Below, in pieces: positions 9,197-17,401 of a stretch of DNA of 64,000 bases. The position numbers were made by a program, and so were the translations under genes. The stretch lies in NCBI RefSeq assembly GCF_008801925.2, contig NZ_CP062804.1, positions 2,170,001-2,234,000 of the forward strand, written 5' to 3'. Source of the DNA: Cupriavidus basilensis. GTDB lineage: Bacteria > Pseudomonadota > Gammaproteobacteria > Burkholderiales > Burkholderiaceae. Every line of letters starts with the position of its first letter. The first letter of the stretch is position 1. Under the pieces are notes generated by a model. That model was not told the origin of the DNA and made no database searches. It saw only the letters and a list, made by a program, of their open reading frames with translations.

Positions 9197-10558
9197 ATGC
9201 AAATCAAAGACAAGAACTTGCCAGCGGCACCCGCCCTGCGCCACCTCGCCCTGGCAACATCGATGCTGGCGGCATCCGCATCCTGGGCGCAGGACGCGCA
9301 GGACGCGCCCGCCGCCACGGCCCGCGCACCGGTCCGCTTCGCCTCCTATCTCGACACGGTGGAGCGGCACAACATCGGCCTGTCCGCGCAGCAGGAAACC
9401 ATCCGCGGCGCCCAAGCCGAGATCTCGATCGCCGGCGTGCGCCCGGACCCGGTGCTCAAGTACGGCCGTGGCAACATCGAGACCAGCCGCGCGGTGTCGC
9501 CCAAGCCGCCGCGCACGCATGAGTTCGAAATCGAGATCCCCATCGAGCTGGGCGGCAAGCGCGGCGCGCGCATCCGCGCCGCCGAGAGCAACCTGCGCCT
9601 GACCGAGGCGAACCTGCAGGGCTTCAAGCACGCGCTGTACCAGGAATCCGCCACCGCCTTTGTCGAAGCCTGCCGCAGCCGCGAAGCCCTGGTCCGGCAG
9701 GAATCGACGCTATCCGCCCTGTCCAATGTGGTGCGCGCCAACGAGATCCGCCGCAAGGCGGGCGACATCGGTGGCCTGGAGCTGTCGCAGTCGCGGGTCG
9801 AGCGTGACCGCTTCACCGCCGAGGTGAAATCGGCGCGCGCCGCCGCGCAGGCTGCCATGCAAAAGCTGTCCATCCAGCTTGGCGTGCGCGTGGCCGAGGC
9901 CTTCGGCAACGCGCCGCTGGCTTGCGAGTTCCAGCCCTACGATCCTGGCACCGACAGCGGCGCGCTGATCGCCCAGGCGATGGAAGCGCGCGACGAGGTG
10001 CGGATCGCCCGCGCCACGCTGGAGAATGCCCGCGACAAGTCAGGGCTGGCGCGCGCCAACCGCTGGGTGGATCCCAGCGTGAGCTTCGCAATGACCATGA
10101 CCCCCGGCGTGCGCGGCACCACGGACGACGAGGGCCAGCCCAATGGCGACGGCACGGCGCGCTCGCGCATGCTGGGCGTGTCGGTATCGATTCCCCTGCC
10201 CTTGTCGCGGCTGCAGCGCGGCGAGTTGATCCAGGCGGAGTCGGAGGTCACGCAGGCCATGCTGGCCCTGCGCGAGGCCGAGCTGAAAACCGAGGTCGAC
10301 GTGCGCAACGCGCTCACCGCGTTCCAGGCTGCGCGGGACAACCTGCAACGCTACCGCGACTCGGTGATCGCCGATGCCGACCGGGTGCTGGACGGCATGC
10401 GCCAGTCGTACCGCCAGGGCTCTGCCTCGCTGCTGGAACTGCTCGATGCGCAACGCACCGCGGACGAGACCTACCTCGACTACCTCCAGGCCCAGGCGGA
10501 CCTGGCGGGCGCCACGGTGGAGCTGCAACTTTCCACCGGCTTGCGGCCCGCGCTTTAA
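9197..10558 (+). CDS. TolC-family outer membrane factor of the RND system
   Basis: Outer-membrane channel of the tripartite pump. 453 residues from the ATG 10 bases after the pump stop, behind GAGGAG. A signal peptide is clear (AATSMLAASASWAQ, cleavage about residue 35). Two OEP repeats are recognisable: the first with VRPDPVLKYGRGNIE and PIELGGKRGARI, the second with SVSIPLPLSRLQRGEL and the terminal SYRQGSASLLELLDAQRT helix. No Cys for lipidation is seen. It is the third gene of the B-A-C operon. Confidence 0.92.
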   Translation: MQIKDKNLPAAPALRHLALATSMLAASASWAQDAQDAPAATARAPVRFASYLDTVERHNIGLSAQQETIRGAQAEISIAGVRPDPVLKYGRGNIETSRAVSPKPPRTHEFEIEIPIELGGKRGARIRAAESNLRLTEANLQGFKHALYQESATAFVEACRSREALVRQESTLSALSNVVRANEIRRKAGDIGGLELSQSRVERDRFTAEVKSARAAAQAAMQKLSIQLGVRVAEAFGNAPLACEFQPYDPGTDSGALIAQAMEARDEVRIARATLENARDKSGLARANRWVDPSVSFAMTMTPGVRGTTDDEGQPNGDGTARSRMLGVSVSIPLPLSRLQRGELIQAESEVTQAMLALREAELKTEVDVRNALTAFQAARDNLQRYRDSVIADADRVLDGMRQSYRQGSASLLELLDAQRTADETYLDYLQAQADLAGATVELQLSTGLRPAL

Positions 10559-10564
10559 AGGCCC

Positions 10565-10593
10565 GGTGCGCCCCGGCCACGGCCGGGCGCACC
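10565..10593 (+). other. intercistronic hairpin in the RND operon
   Basis: GGTGCGCCC (10565-10573) pairs with GGGCGCACC (10585-10593) just after the outer-membrane-factor stop codon. It lacks a U-tract and the next gene follows 45 bases later with its own ribosome-binding site, so an mRNA-stabilising or attenuating role is more likely than full termination. Confidence 0.45.
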
Positions 10594-10637
10594 AAACGCT
10601 TCGATTGCCTCGAGTCGAAAGACAAAGGAGACCTGCC

Positions 10638-11036
10638 ATGAAAGCCGTCAATCTTGCGCCGCCCATCCAGCGGTGGCGCCTGTATCGCCTGAGCGTGATC
10701 GCGCGGCTGGACGATGTGCCCGACGTGCGCGTGGCCATGCGCTGCGCCACCAGCGACTGCGGCCAGTACCCGTCCAACGAGCGGCAGATGCCGCTCGGCC
10801 TGCCGCCAATCAAGTGCATGCTGAGCTTCGAGATCCGGATGCCGCAAATGCGGGCCGGGCAGTTGCTGGTCACGCTGGAACGCGCCCTGGCGTCCGTGCC
10901 CATCATCCTGCTGCGCCTGGAGGTCGTGGGCAGCCATGCCGAGGCGGCACACGCTCCACGCCTGAAACAGGTGTCTTCGCCTGCGGGCGGCACCCGTTCC
11001 CGGCCCGCCGCGACCGCGCCGGCCGAGGTGGGGTGA
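10638..11036 (+). CDS. small hypothetical protein of the RND locus
   Basis: 132 residues, behind an excellent ribosome-binding site (AAAGGAG). No signal peptide or membrane helix. Residues ~14-100 alternate predicted strands and helices (YRLSVIARLDDVPDVRVAMR, then IKCMLSFEIRMPQ, then VPIILLRLEVVG), weakly reminiscent of the MgtC C-terminal fold found twice earlier in this locus. The last ~30 residues are low complexity. I do not recognise a named family. It sits 79 bases downstream of the outer-membrane-factor gene and ahead of the sensor kinase. Confidence 0.7.
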   Translation: MKAVNLAPPIQRWRLYRLSVIARLDDVPDVRVAMRCATSDCGQYPSNERQMPLGLPPIKCMLSFEIRMPQMRAGQLLVTLERALASVPIILLRLEVVGSHAEAAHAPRLKQVSSPAGGTRSRPAATAPAEVG

Positions 11037-11165
11037 GGCCCGGCCCATCCCGCCTGAAGGCACGGCGATGGGCCGCTCAGCCGGCGCGATTGACCGAACT
11101 CCGGCGCAACGCTACGATGGGCGCGGCATCATCCCGCACCCTTGCGCCAAGCCCCAGACCAGCTC

Positions 11166-13082
11166 ATGGTGATACCCCACGCGGCGGCCAGCGCCCCCGG
11201 CACGCCGGCTACCGCCCCCTTGCGGATGGCGCGCATCCTGTCGCCCCAATCCCTGCTCACCGCAAAGCCACTGCTAGCGCTTGTGCTCTGGCTGCTGCTC
11301 ACCTTGCCCGGTTCATCACCGCTTGCCGCCGGGCAGTTGCAAATCCTTGGCGAGGCCGCCATGATCACCGCCGACGGCACGCCGGCCACCGTCAGCCTGC
11401 CTTACTACTGGGACCGGTCCCGTCCTGGCCAGACGGGCGGCGCGCGATTTCTCCTGCGCTTCCCGGATCTGCCGGGCCGCCAGGGCATGGCCGCGCTGTA
11501 CATCGAGCGGGCCGCCAATAGCTATGAGGTGCGGCTCAACGGCAGCCGCCTTGCCAGCGCTGGCAGCCTGTCGGCCCCGGTGCCCTATGCCGGCCAGCAG
11601 CCGTTGCTGATCCCGGTGCCGGCTGACCTGCTGCGCCCGGAGAACGAACTGCTTGTCACGATCGGTGCCAGCGCCAGCTCGCGCGGCGGCCTGTCACGCG
11701 TGGAGTTTGGCGCGCCGGCACTCGTGGAGGCGCACTACCAGCGGGCGCTCTGGTTCAAGGTCATCGGCCCGGTGGTCATCGCAGCGGCCAGTGTGCTGCT
11801 GGCTTGCCTGGCGGCGCTGGTGTGGTGGCGGCAGCGGGATCCCCTGTTCGGGTTATATGCCATCGCCGAGCTTGGCTGGTCTTTCGGGCTGGCCGAGTAC
11901 TTCGTTGCCGACGACACCGGCGCGCCCGATGTGTGGCTCGCCTTGGTGCTGGCCGGGCGGGCGGTCTTCATGTACGCGACCGCCAGGTTCGCCATCCTTG
12001 TGACGGGCCTGGAGGCGCGCTGGCTGCGCCGCGGGATGCTGCTTTACCTGAGCGTCAAGCTTCCGCTGATCGCACTGATGGTGACGGCCCATAGCACCCA
12101 CGCCATGGTGCTGGCCAATGTGGTCGTCAATGTTGCGATGGCATTGTCGATCGTGGCCGTTCTGATCCGCGCCGCCGTGACGCGTCCGGAGCGTGAGCGC
12201 ACGGCGATTGCCGCCGCCCTTGGCCTCACCCTGCTCATCTCGGTGCTGGATTTGATCCATGTCTGGTGGATCGGGGATGACTACTGGGACTCCTCCGTCA
12301 CCCGCTACGTGTCGCTGATTTTCAGCCTGACCATGGGCTGGCTGCTGGTCGACCGCTACACGCGCGCCACACACATGCTGGCTGCCCTGAACAAGAAGCT
12401 CGACAGCGCGGTCTCGCGCAAGGAGCAGGAACTGCATGCGCTATACCTCCACTCCCGCGAGATGGAGCGCGAGCAGGCCACCCTGCAGGAGCGTGGCAGA
12501 ATCATGCGCGACATCCATGACGGGCTTGGCAGCCAGCTGGTGGGCATGCTCGCCATGCTGCGCTCCGGCGGCCCTTCCATGCACACATTGCAGCAACAAC
12601 TGCAGCATGCGCTGGATGCCTTGAAACTATCCGTCGACGCGCTGCAGGACACCGGCGGCGACCTGGCCACCGTGCTCGGCAACCTGCGCTACCGGCTTGG
12701 CCCGCGGCTGGAGGCGGCGGGATTACGGGTGGACTGGCAGGTAGCGCGCCTGCCGGCGCTGCACGACCTGACGCCGCAGCGGGTGCGTGAGCTGCACTAT
12801 CTGTTGCTGGAGGTGTTTTCCAATGCCATGCAGCATGCGGGCGGCAGCGCTATCCGGGTCTCGGCGCGCCATGATGCCTGCCAGCAAGCGCTGGTCATCG
12901 AGATCCACGACAATGGCCGCGGCTTTACGCCCGAGGCTGCCGCGCACGGACGGGGATTGGGAAATATGCGCCGGCGTGCCGAGGCCATCGGGGCGGCGCT
13001 GGACCTGCGCTCTTCGGCGCAAGGAACGACCGTGCGGCTGACGTTTGCACTGGCGCCGCAGCCACCCGGCTGCGCCGATTAG
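11166..13082 (+). CDS. sensor histidine kinase, 7TM-type with HisKA_3 core
   Basis: Membrane sensor of about 638 residues. After a signal-like helix come a periplasmic beta-rich domain (about 45-185) and seven hydrophobic helices (about 190-405), as in 7TMR-DISM sensors. A coiled linker follows, then a NarX/LytS-like kinase core: DIHDGLGSQL with the phospho-acceptor His near residue 451, N-box EVFSNAMQHAGG, and the ATP-binding motifs HDNGRGF and GRGLGNMRRRAE. Starts at 11142 (TTG) or 11226 are also possible. No response regulator is adjacent, which is unusual for this class. Position suggests metal or envelope sensing (inference). Confidence 0.88.
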   Translation: MVIPHAAASAPGTPATAPLRMARILSPQSLLTAKPLLALVLWLLLTLPGSSPLAAGQLQILGEAAMITADGTPATVSLPYYWDRSRPGQTGGARFLLRFPDLPGRQGMAALYIERAANSYEVRLNGSRLASAGSLSAPVPYAGQQPLLIPVPADLLRPENELLVTIGASASSRGGLSRVEFGAPALVEAHYQRALWFKVIGPVVIAAASVLLACLAALVWWRQRDPLFGLYAIAELGWSFGLAEYFVADDTGAPDVWLALVLAGRAVFMYATARFAILVTGLEARWLRRGMLLYLSVKLPLIALMVTAHSTHAMVLANVVVNVAMALSIVAVLIRAAVTRPERERTAIAAALGLTLLISVLDLIHVWWIGDDYWDSSVTRYVSLIFSLTMGWLLVDRYTRATHMLAALNKKLDSAVSRKEQELHALYLHSREMEREQATLQERGRIMRDIHDGLGSQLVGMLAMLRSGGPSMHTLQQQLQHALDALKLSVDALQDTGGDLATVLGNLRYRLGPRLEAAGLRVDWQVARLPALHDLTPQRVRELHYLLLEVFSNAMQHAGGSAIRVSARHDACQQALVIEIHDNGRGFTPEAAAHGRGLGNMRRRAEAIGAALDLRSSAQGTTVRLTFALAPQPPGCAD

Positions 13083-13143
13083 CCCCCCGCGCCCGTTTGA
13101 TGTCAACCCGGGCGCGGGCAGCTCCGTTACCGGATTGCCGGAA

Positions 13144-13329
13144 TCAGACCTTGACGTCGATGTTCTGGCCAAGGTGAGGGGGATTGCTGGCCGGAACGCT
13201 GACTTGCGGCATCGAGCCCAGCAGGGTTGCCACGCTCTGGGCCTGCAGGTCCAGCGACTTGCGCAGCATCATGGTGGGCACCGGATCGCCGCCCGAGTTG
13301 CTAGCCGCACTGACGAGGGAAATATCCAT
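13144..13329 (-). CDS. YjfB-like putative motility protein
   Basis: 61 residues beginning MDISLVSAASNSGG and ending PPHLGQNIDVKV, the conserved tail of the YjfB (putative motility protein) family. The middle is one amphipathic helix (LRKSLDLQAQSVATLLGSM). Function is unknown; the family often occurs in flagellated bacteria. An upstream GTG in the same frame would add 33 residues, but they derive from a simple hexamer-repeat tract and are an unlikely protein start. Confidence 0.72.
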   Translation of the reverse strand: MDISLVSAASNSGGDPVPTMMLRKSLDLQAQSVATLLGSMPQVSVPASNPPHLGQNIDVKV

Positions 13330-13335
13330 TGAAGG

Positions 13336-13410
13336 GTCTTCCAGGTTGAAATTGAGGTTGAGATTGAAGCGACGTTCGAAGCTACGGTTGAAGCTACGAT
13401 TGGCATTGAA
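13336..13410. repeat. degenerate hexanucleotide tract upstream of yjfB-like gene
   Basis: About 75 bases made of imperfect 6-base units of the TTGAAG/TTGAGG/TTGAGA/CTACGG type, directly before the YjfB-like start codon on the minus strand. In that frame it would read as a run of Asn-Leu and Arg-Ser/Phe pairs. Its periodicity stands out from the flanking DNA. Confidence 0.5.
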
Positions 13411-13609
13411 GCCAGCGGGAAGGCGCACCTCCCAGCATCCATGTTGTCGGCCACCAACCGGGAATCTTTAGCGCGGCGGCCGCAATAGCGGGCCGCCCGC
13501 TTGGCATCCGGAACGTTTATCATAAGCAGCCCGGCCGCTTTGGCCGGGAAAGACCGGACAGCCCGCATCGTCAGGATAGCGGCTGAATCCGGCGAAACCA
13601 GTCACCAGA

Positions 13610-14704
13610 ATGAACATCATGGGTCGGGCGCAAAACATTGCGGGAAGCGTCGCTATTTCGTGTTTGGCTTTTGGCATCTCGACGGATTGCCTGGCGCTGG
13701 ACTCGGCCGAACTCTATGAGCGGGAATCGCCCAGCATCTGGGTGGTATCCGTCTTTGACGCGCAGGGCACGCGGTTTGGCCTGGGCAGCTCGGTGGTGAT
13801 CGGGCCGGAGGAACTGGTCACCAACTGCCATGTGCTCAAGAGCGGCAAGTCCATCAGCATCCGGCGCGAGAAGGTCACGTATGGCGCCAGCCTGGTGCAC
13901 GCCGATGTCGAGCGCGACCTCTGCATCCTGCGCGCCAAGGGCCTCACCGCCCCGGCGGTAAAGATCGCGCCGCTGGCCGCGCTCAAGGTGGGGCAGAAGG
14001 TCTACGCCATCGGCGCGCCGCGCGGCTACGAGCTGACGCTGAGCGATGGCCTGCTCTCCTCGCTGAACAAGGACGAGCGCGACCGCATCGTCCGCCTGCA
14101 GACCACCGCCCCGATCTCCCCGGGCTCCAGCGGTGGCGGCCTGTTCAACACGGACGGGCAACTCGTCGGCATTACCTACCTGATGCGAACCGACGCGCAG
14201 AACATCAACTTTGCCATTCCCGCGCAATGGATCAGCGAGGTGCCGGCGCGGTCCGCGCTGGCGCTGCAGAAATTCCGTAGCGAGACGGCATCCGCCGCCC
14301 CGCCTGCCATGGCGCTCCCGCCTGGCCAGCCCGGGCAGCCCAGCCAGGGCGCCACGGCCTACGCCCCGGCCCGGCCCGCTGCCGGCGCGCCGGGCAGGCA
14401 ACTGACCGGGGCCGAGCTGACCAGCCATTTCACGCATCTAGGCAGGATCAACGCCATCGCGCCGTCCGGCGTTACGCTCTGGATGCAGGTCCGGGAAAGC
14501 GGCAGCCTGGACGTGACAAACTCCGTCAGCCGCGGCTATTCGTCCGGGCGCTACCGCATCGAGCCGGAAACCAGCCAGGTCTGCCTGGAGATGGCCAACC
14601 CGAATTTCAGCGCGATGCAAACGTGCTATCGGCTGACCGAGGCCGACGGACGCTATGTCATGCGATCCGCCACCAGTCCCTATTACTTTTCATACACGAA
14701 GTAG
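13610..14704 (+). CDS. secreted trypsin-like serine protease (S1 family)
   Basis: 364 residues. An N-terminal signal peptide ends near residue 30 (CLALDS). The protease domain (about 40-225) has a complete catalytic triad: His74 in TNCHVL, Asp103 in ERDLCIL and Ser174 in GSSGGGLF, with YAIGAPRGYELTLSDG as in HtrA-like proteins. No PDZ domain is present. A Pro/Ala/Gln-rich linker (about 228-265) leads to a ~95-residue C-terminal domain of unknown role with two Cys residues. Probably periplasmic. The following gene encodes a lipoprotein 55 bases on, perhaps co-transcribed. Confidence 0.85.
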   Translation: MNIMGRAQNIAGSVAISCLAFGISTDCLALDSAELYERESPSIWVVSVFDAQGTRFGLGSSVVIGPEELVTNCHVLKSGKSISIRREKVTYGASLVHADVERDLCILRAKGLTAPAVKIAPLAALKVGQKVYAIGAPRGYELTLSDGLLSSLNKDERDRIVRLQTTAPISPGSSGGGLFNTDGQLVGITYLMRTDAQNINFAIPAQWISEVPARSALALQKFRSETASAAPPAMALPPGQPGQPSQGATAYAPARPAAGAPGRQLTGAELTSHFTHLGRINAIAPSGVTLWMQVRESGSLDVTNSVSRGYSSGRYRIEPETSQVCLEMANPNFSAMQTCYRLTEADGRYVMRSATSPYYFSYTK

Positions 14705-14759
14705 TGAGCGGGCGCCGGCCGCAGCCGCTCGCCTCGCCATTTCTCTCTGGGCACAAGAC

Positions 14760-15491
14760 ATGGGAAACCGATATCGAAATAGCGCCCCCGTCGCGCTGGC
14801 CGTAGCGTCGATGCTGCTCGGCGGCTGCGCGCCGACCACCGTCGGCGTGACCAGCCGCGCCAGCGACTACACCGGCAAGCCCACCCGCATGTATGTGCTG
14901 GGCACTACCGGCATGGGGTGGAACAGCGACTTCTCCGCGGCATTCGCGGCCAAGTTCCGCGAGGTGACCCGGCAGTGCGGCGTGGAATCGGCATACGACG
15001 AGATCTCGGGGCTGGAGCTGGACTCGACCGCGCTGACCGGCAGGATGCGCACGTTCGGCGCCGATACGGTGCTGACCATCGCCAACGGCGGGGGTGTGGT
15101 CAATGCGTCCGGCGGCCGCCTGTCGATCGAATATGGCACGACCCTGACGGATGTCAGGCAGAACCGCGCGGTGTGGAAAGGCAAATACACGTTCAGCCGC
15201 GGCGGCACCATCATCCCGATCGAGGAACGCGCTGCAGTCCTGGCGATCGACATCACCAACAGCCTGAAGAAGGACCGCTTCCTCACCGGCTGCGGGCAGA
15301 TCGCGCTGGGCCAGAATGGCCGGCTCGACCCGGCTGCCGTGCCGCATGTCGCTGCCGGCGGCAGCAATGGCCCGGCCGGCAGCACGAATCCGATCAGCCA
15401 GGCCCGCCCGGCGCCCTCCGTCTCCGCGCCCGCGGGCCCCGCTACCGCGGCAACCCTGCGGGATCTGCAAGACCTGCTGCCACCGAAGTGA
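14760..15491 (+). CDS. lipoprotein of unknown function
   Basis: 243 residues starting at the ATG before MGNRYRNSAPVALAVASMLLGGC; LGGC is a lipobox with Cys near residue 23, so an outer- or inner-membrane-anchored lipoprotein is predicted. The body (30-175) has alternating strands with a motif FGADTVLTIANGGG and IDITNSLKKD, resembling periplasmic proteins of unknown function. The C-terminal 55 residues are Ala/Pro-rich. A 35-residue in-frame upstream extension lacks a signal and overlaps the end of the protease gene. Confidence 0.75.
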   Translation: MGNRYRNSAPVALAVASMLLGGCAPTTVGVTSRASDYTGKPTRMYVLGTTGMGWNSDFSAAFAAKFREVTRQCGVESAYDEISGLELDSTALTGRMRTFGADTVLTIANGGGVVNASGGRLSIEYGTTLTDVRQNRAVWKGKYTFSRGGTIIPIEERAAVLAIDITNSLKKDRFLTGCGQIALGQNGRLDPAAVPHVAAGGSNGPAGSTNPISQARPAPSVSAPAGPATAATLRDLQDLLPPK

Positions 15492-15512
15492 CCGGCGCGG
15501 GCCGCAACGGGA

Positions 15513-15786
15513 TCAAACGCCCAGCCCGGCCTCGTCCAGATCCGCGAACAGGATCGTGCCCGTTTCCGATTCGGTCACAAACACCTTGCGCGGCCGCCCC
15601 GGCTCAACGGCGGGCTAAAACGCCACGTTGGTGGTGGTTGCGCCCGCCGGGCTGGCGAGGATCGCCTCGGGCTCGCCACGCTTGCTCAGCACCCACACGC
15701 AGCCCAGGCTGGGCATAGGTAGTGGCCACACTGAGGGTTGCCAGGGCAAGGCTGGCGCAAAGGCGGTGGTACATGGCTGTCTCCAT
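15513..15786 (-). pseudogene. SMP-30/gluconolactonase remnant
   Basis: On the minus strand a clean signal peptide (MYHRLCASLALATLSVATTYAQ) is followed, after a frame change, by a stretch matching the C-terminal end of SMP-30/gluconolactonase proteins: VWVLSKRGEPEAILASPAG, TTTNVAF, an in-frame stop, then KVFVTESETGTILFADLD before a final stop. Some 200 central residues of the usual protein are missing. I read it as an internally deleted and frameshifted gene. Confidence 0.65.
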
Positions 15787-15893
15787 TGATGCCTGACTGA
15801 TGTCCGGTGTTCGCTATTCGTGGCTCACGCTTGCTCTTGGCCTGCTCTTGGTGGCGGGTCGTTCTTCCGGAGTTGTTGCGTCCAATGTTCTAT

Positions 15894-15916
15894 TAGACGG
15901 AATAATATTCCGATTA
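15894..15916. promoter_or_regulatory. AT-rich dyad upstream of serA
   Basis: CGGAAT-AAT-ATTCCG (15898-15912) is a perfect 6-base inverted repeat, extended by outer TTA/TAA arms. It lies in an AT-rich patch of an otherwise GC-rich 337-base gap between the gluconolactonase remnant and serA. It looks like a dimeric repressor site; the bound protein is unknown. No gene was recognised in the rest of 15787-16123. Confidence 0.4.
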
Positions 15917-16123
15917 ATTTTAGGAGCCGTTGATTCGCCGGTCAATCCGGGGGCTTTCCCTGGCGAGCCTCGTCCCGGGCGGGACGGATTTGCCATTGGC
16001 GGCGATGTGGGTGTTCGGCGGGGCAGCGCCGCCTGCGTTACCATGGCAGCGTACGTTTCACCTTGCGCATGCCCTCGCGCTGCCGCACCCACCTCGCGCC
16101 TTCGCCGCCATCACCCAATCGCC

Positions 16124-17335
16124 ATGACCTCAGCACTGCTGCTTGAAAACATCCATGACACCGCCGTCGAGCGCTTCAAGGAAGCGCATGTCACCGTCGA
16201 GCGCCGCACTGGCGCGCTCGCTGGCGACGAACTGCATCGCGCTCCCGCGGCCCACCAGATTCTCGGCATTCGCTCCGCCACGCACCTTGGCGCCGCTGAA
16301 ATCGAAGCCGCAAGGCACCTCGTGGCCATTGGCTGCTTTTGCATCGGCACCTCGCAGGTAGACCTCGACGCCGCGGCCCGCGCCGGCATGCCGGTGTTCA
16401 ACGCGCCGTTCTCCAATACGCGTTCCGTGGCCGAGCTGGTTATCGCGGAGGCGATCCTGCTGCTGCGCCGCGTTCCGGAGAAAAACGCGCTGGCGCATGC
16501 CGGCAAATGGGCCAAGGGCGCAAGCGGGTCGTTCGAGGCGCGCGGCAAGACCATCGCCATCATCGGCTACGGCAATATCGGCTCGCAGGTTGGCGTGCTG
16601 GCAGAGGCCATGGGGATGCGCGTGGTGTACTACGATGTGCAGGCCAAGCTTTCGCTGGGCTCGGCGCGCGCGGCGCGCTCGCTGGCGGATGCCGTGTCGC
16701 AGGCCGACATCGTGACGCTGCACGTGCCGGCCACCGCGCAGACCAAGAAGATGATCGATGCCGACGTGCTCCGGCAGTTCCGGCGCGGCGCCATCCTGAT
16801 CAATGCGTCGCGCGGCACCGTGGTGGATATCGACGCGCTGCGCGCGGCGTGCGATGACAACCATATCGCCGGCCTGGCGATCGACGTCTTCCCGGAAGAG
16901 CCCAAGACCAACGCTGACCGCTTCACCAGCCCGCTGCAAGGCGTGCCCAACGCGATCCTGACGCCGCATATCGGCGGCAGCACGGAGGAGGCGCAGGAAA
17001 ATATCGGCACGGAAGTCGCCACCAAGCTGATTGCCTTCCTCAGGACGGGCGACACGATTGGCGCGGTGAATTTCCCCGAGGTGAGCCCCGGCCCGCTAAC
17101 GTCGCCGGCGCGGCTGCTCAACGTGCACGGCAACGCGCCGGGCGCGCTCGCCGCGCTCAACACGCTGCTGGCGCGCGACGGGGTCAACATCGTGGCCCAG
17201 CACCTGCAGACGCATGGCCAGATGGGCTACGTGGTGACCGACCTCGACAAGGTGCCCTCGCCAACGCTGGCCGCCGCGCTGGATGCGGAAACGACGTTTA
17301 TCCGCTGCCGCACCATCATTAACCCGCTGGCCTGA
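16124..17335 (+). CDS. serA: D-3-phosphoglycerate dehydrogenase
   Basis: First step of serine synthesis: NAD-dependent oxidation of 3-phosphoglycerate. 403 residues, matching the short E. coli-type enzyme. Visible: NAD-binding GYGNIGSQVG, the catalytic region NASRGTVVDIDAL with Arg, DVFPEEP with the acidic partner, and TPHIGGSTEEAQENIG with the catalytic His. A C-terminal ACT domain of about 75 residues (LLNVHGNAPGALAALNTLL) is the serine-feedback site. The ATG chosen precedes MTSALLLENIH; a longer frame upstream has no homology-like content. Confidence 0.93.
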   Translation: MTSALLLENIHDTAVERFKEAHVTVERRTGALAGDELHRAPAAHQILGIRSATHLGAAEIEAARHLVAIGCFCIGTSQVDLDAAARAGMPVFNAPFSNTRSVAELVIAEAILLLRRVPEKNALAHAGKWAKGASGSFEARGKTIAIIGYGNIGSQVGVLAEAMGMRVVYYDVQAKLSLGSARAARSLADAVSQADIVTLHVPATAQTKKMIDADVLRQFRRGAILINASRGTVVDIDALRAACDDNHIAGLAIDVFPEEPKTNADRFTSPLQGVPNAILTPHIGGSTEEAQENIGTEVATKLIAFLRTGDTIGAVNFPEVSPGPLTSPARLLNVHGNAPGALAALNTLLARDGVNIVAQHLQTHGQMGYVVTDLDKVPSPTLAAALDAETTFIRCRTIINPLA

Positions 17336-17377
17336 ACGGCAGCGCGGCGCCGTCGCTGCCTCGCCGGCAGCGACCAG

Positions 17378-17400
17378 GACAGCGGCCATCGGCCGCTGTC
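17378..17400. terminator. bidirectional hairpin between convergent genes
   Basis: GACAGCGGCC (17378-17387) pairs perfectly with GGCCGCTGTC (17391-17400) around a 3-base loop. It lies between the ends of serA (plus, 17335) and the H-NS-like gene (minus, 17402). No strong U-tract, but its position suggests termination or 3'-end protection for both. Confidence 0.5.
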
Positions 17401-17401
17401 G

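Noticed and set aside
15800..16123. Upstream extension of SerA with a hydrophobic start
   Set aside because: The extension has no similarity to SerA and the normal enzyme begins at 16124.
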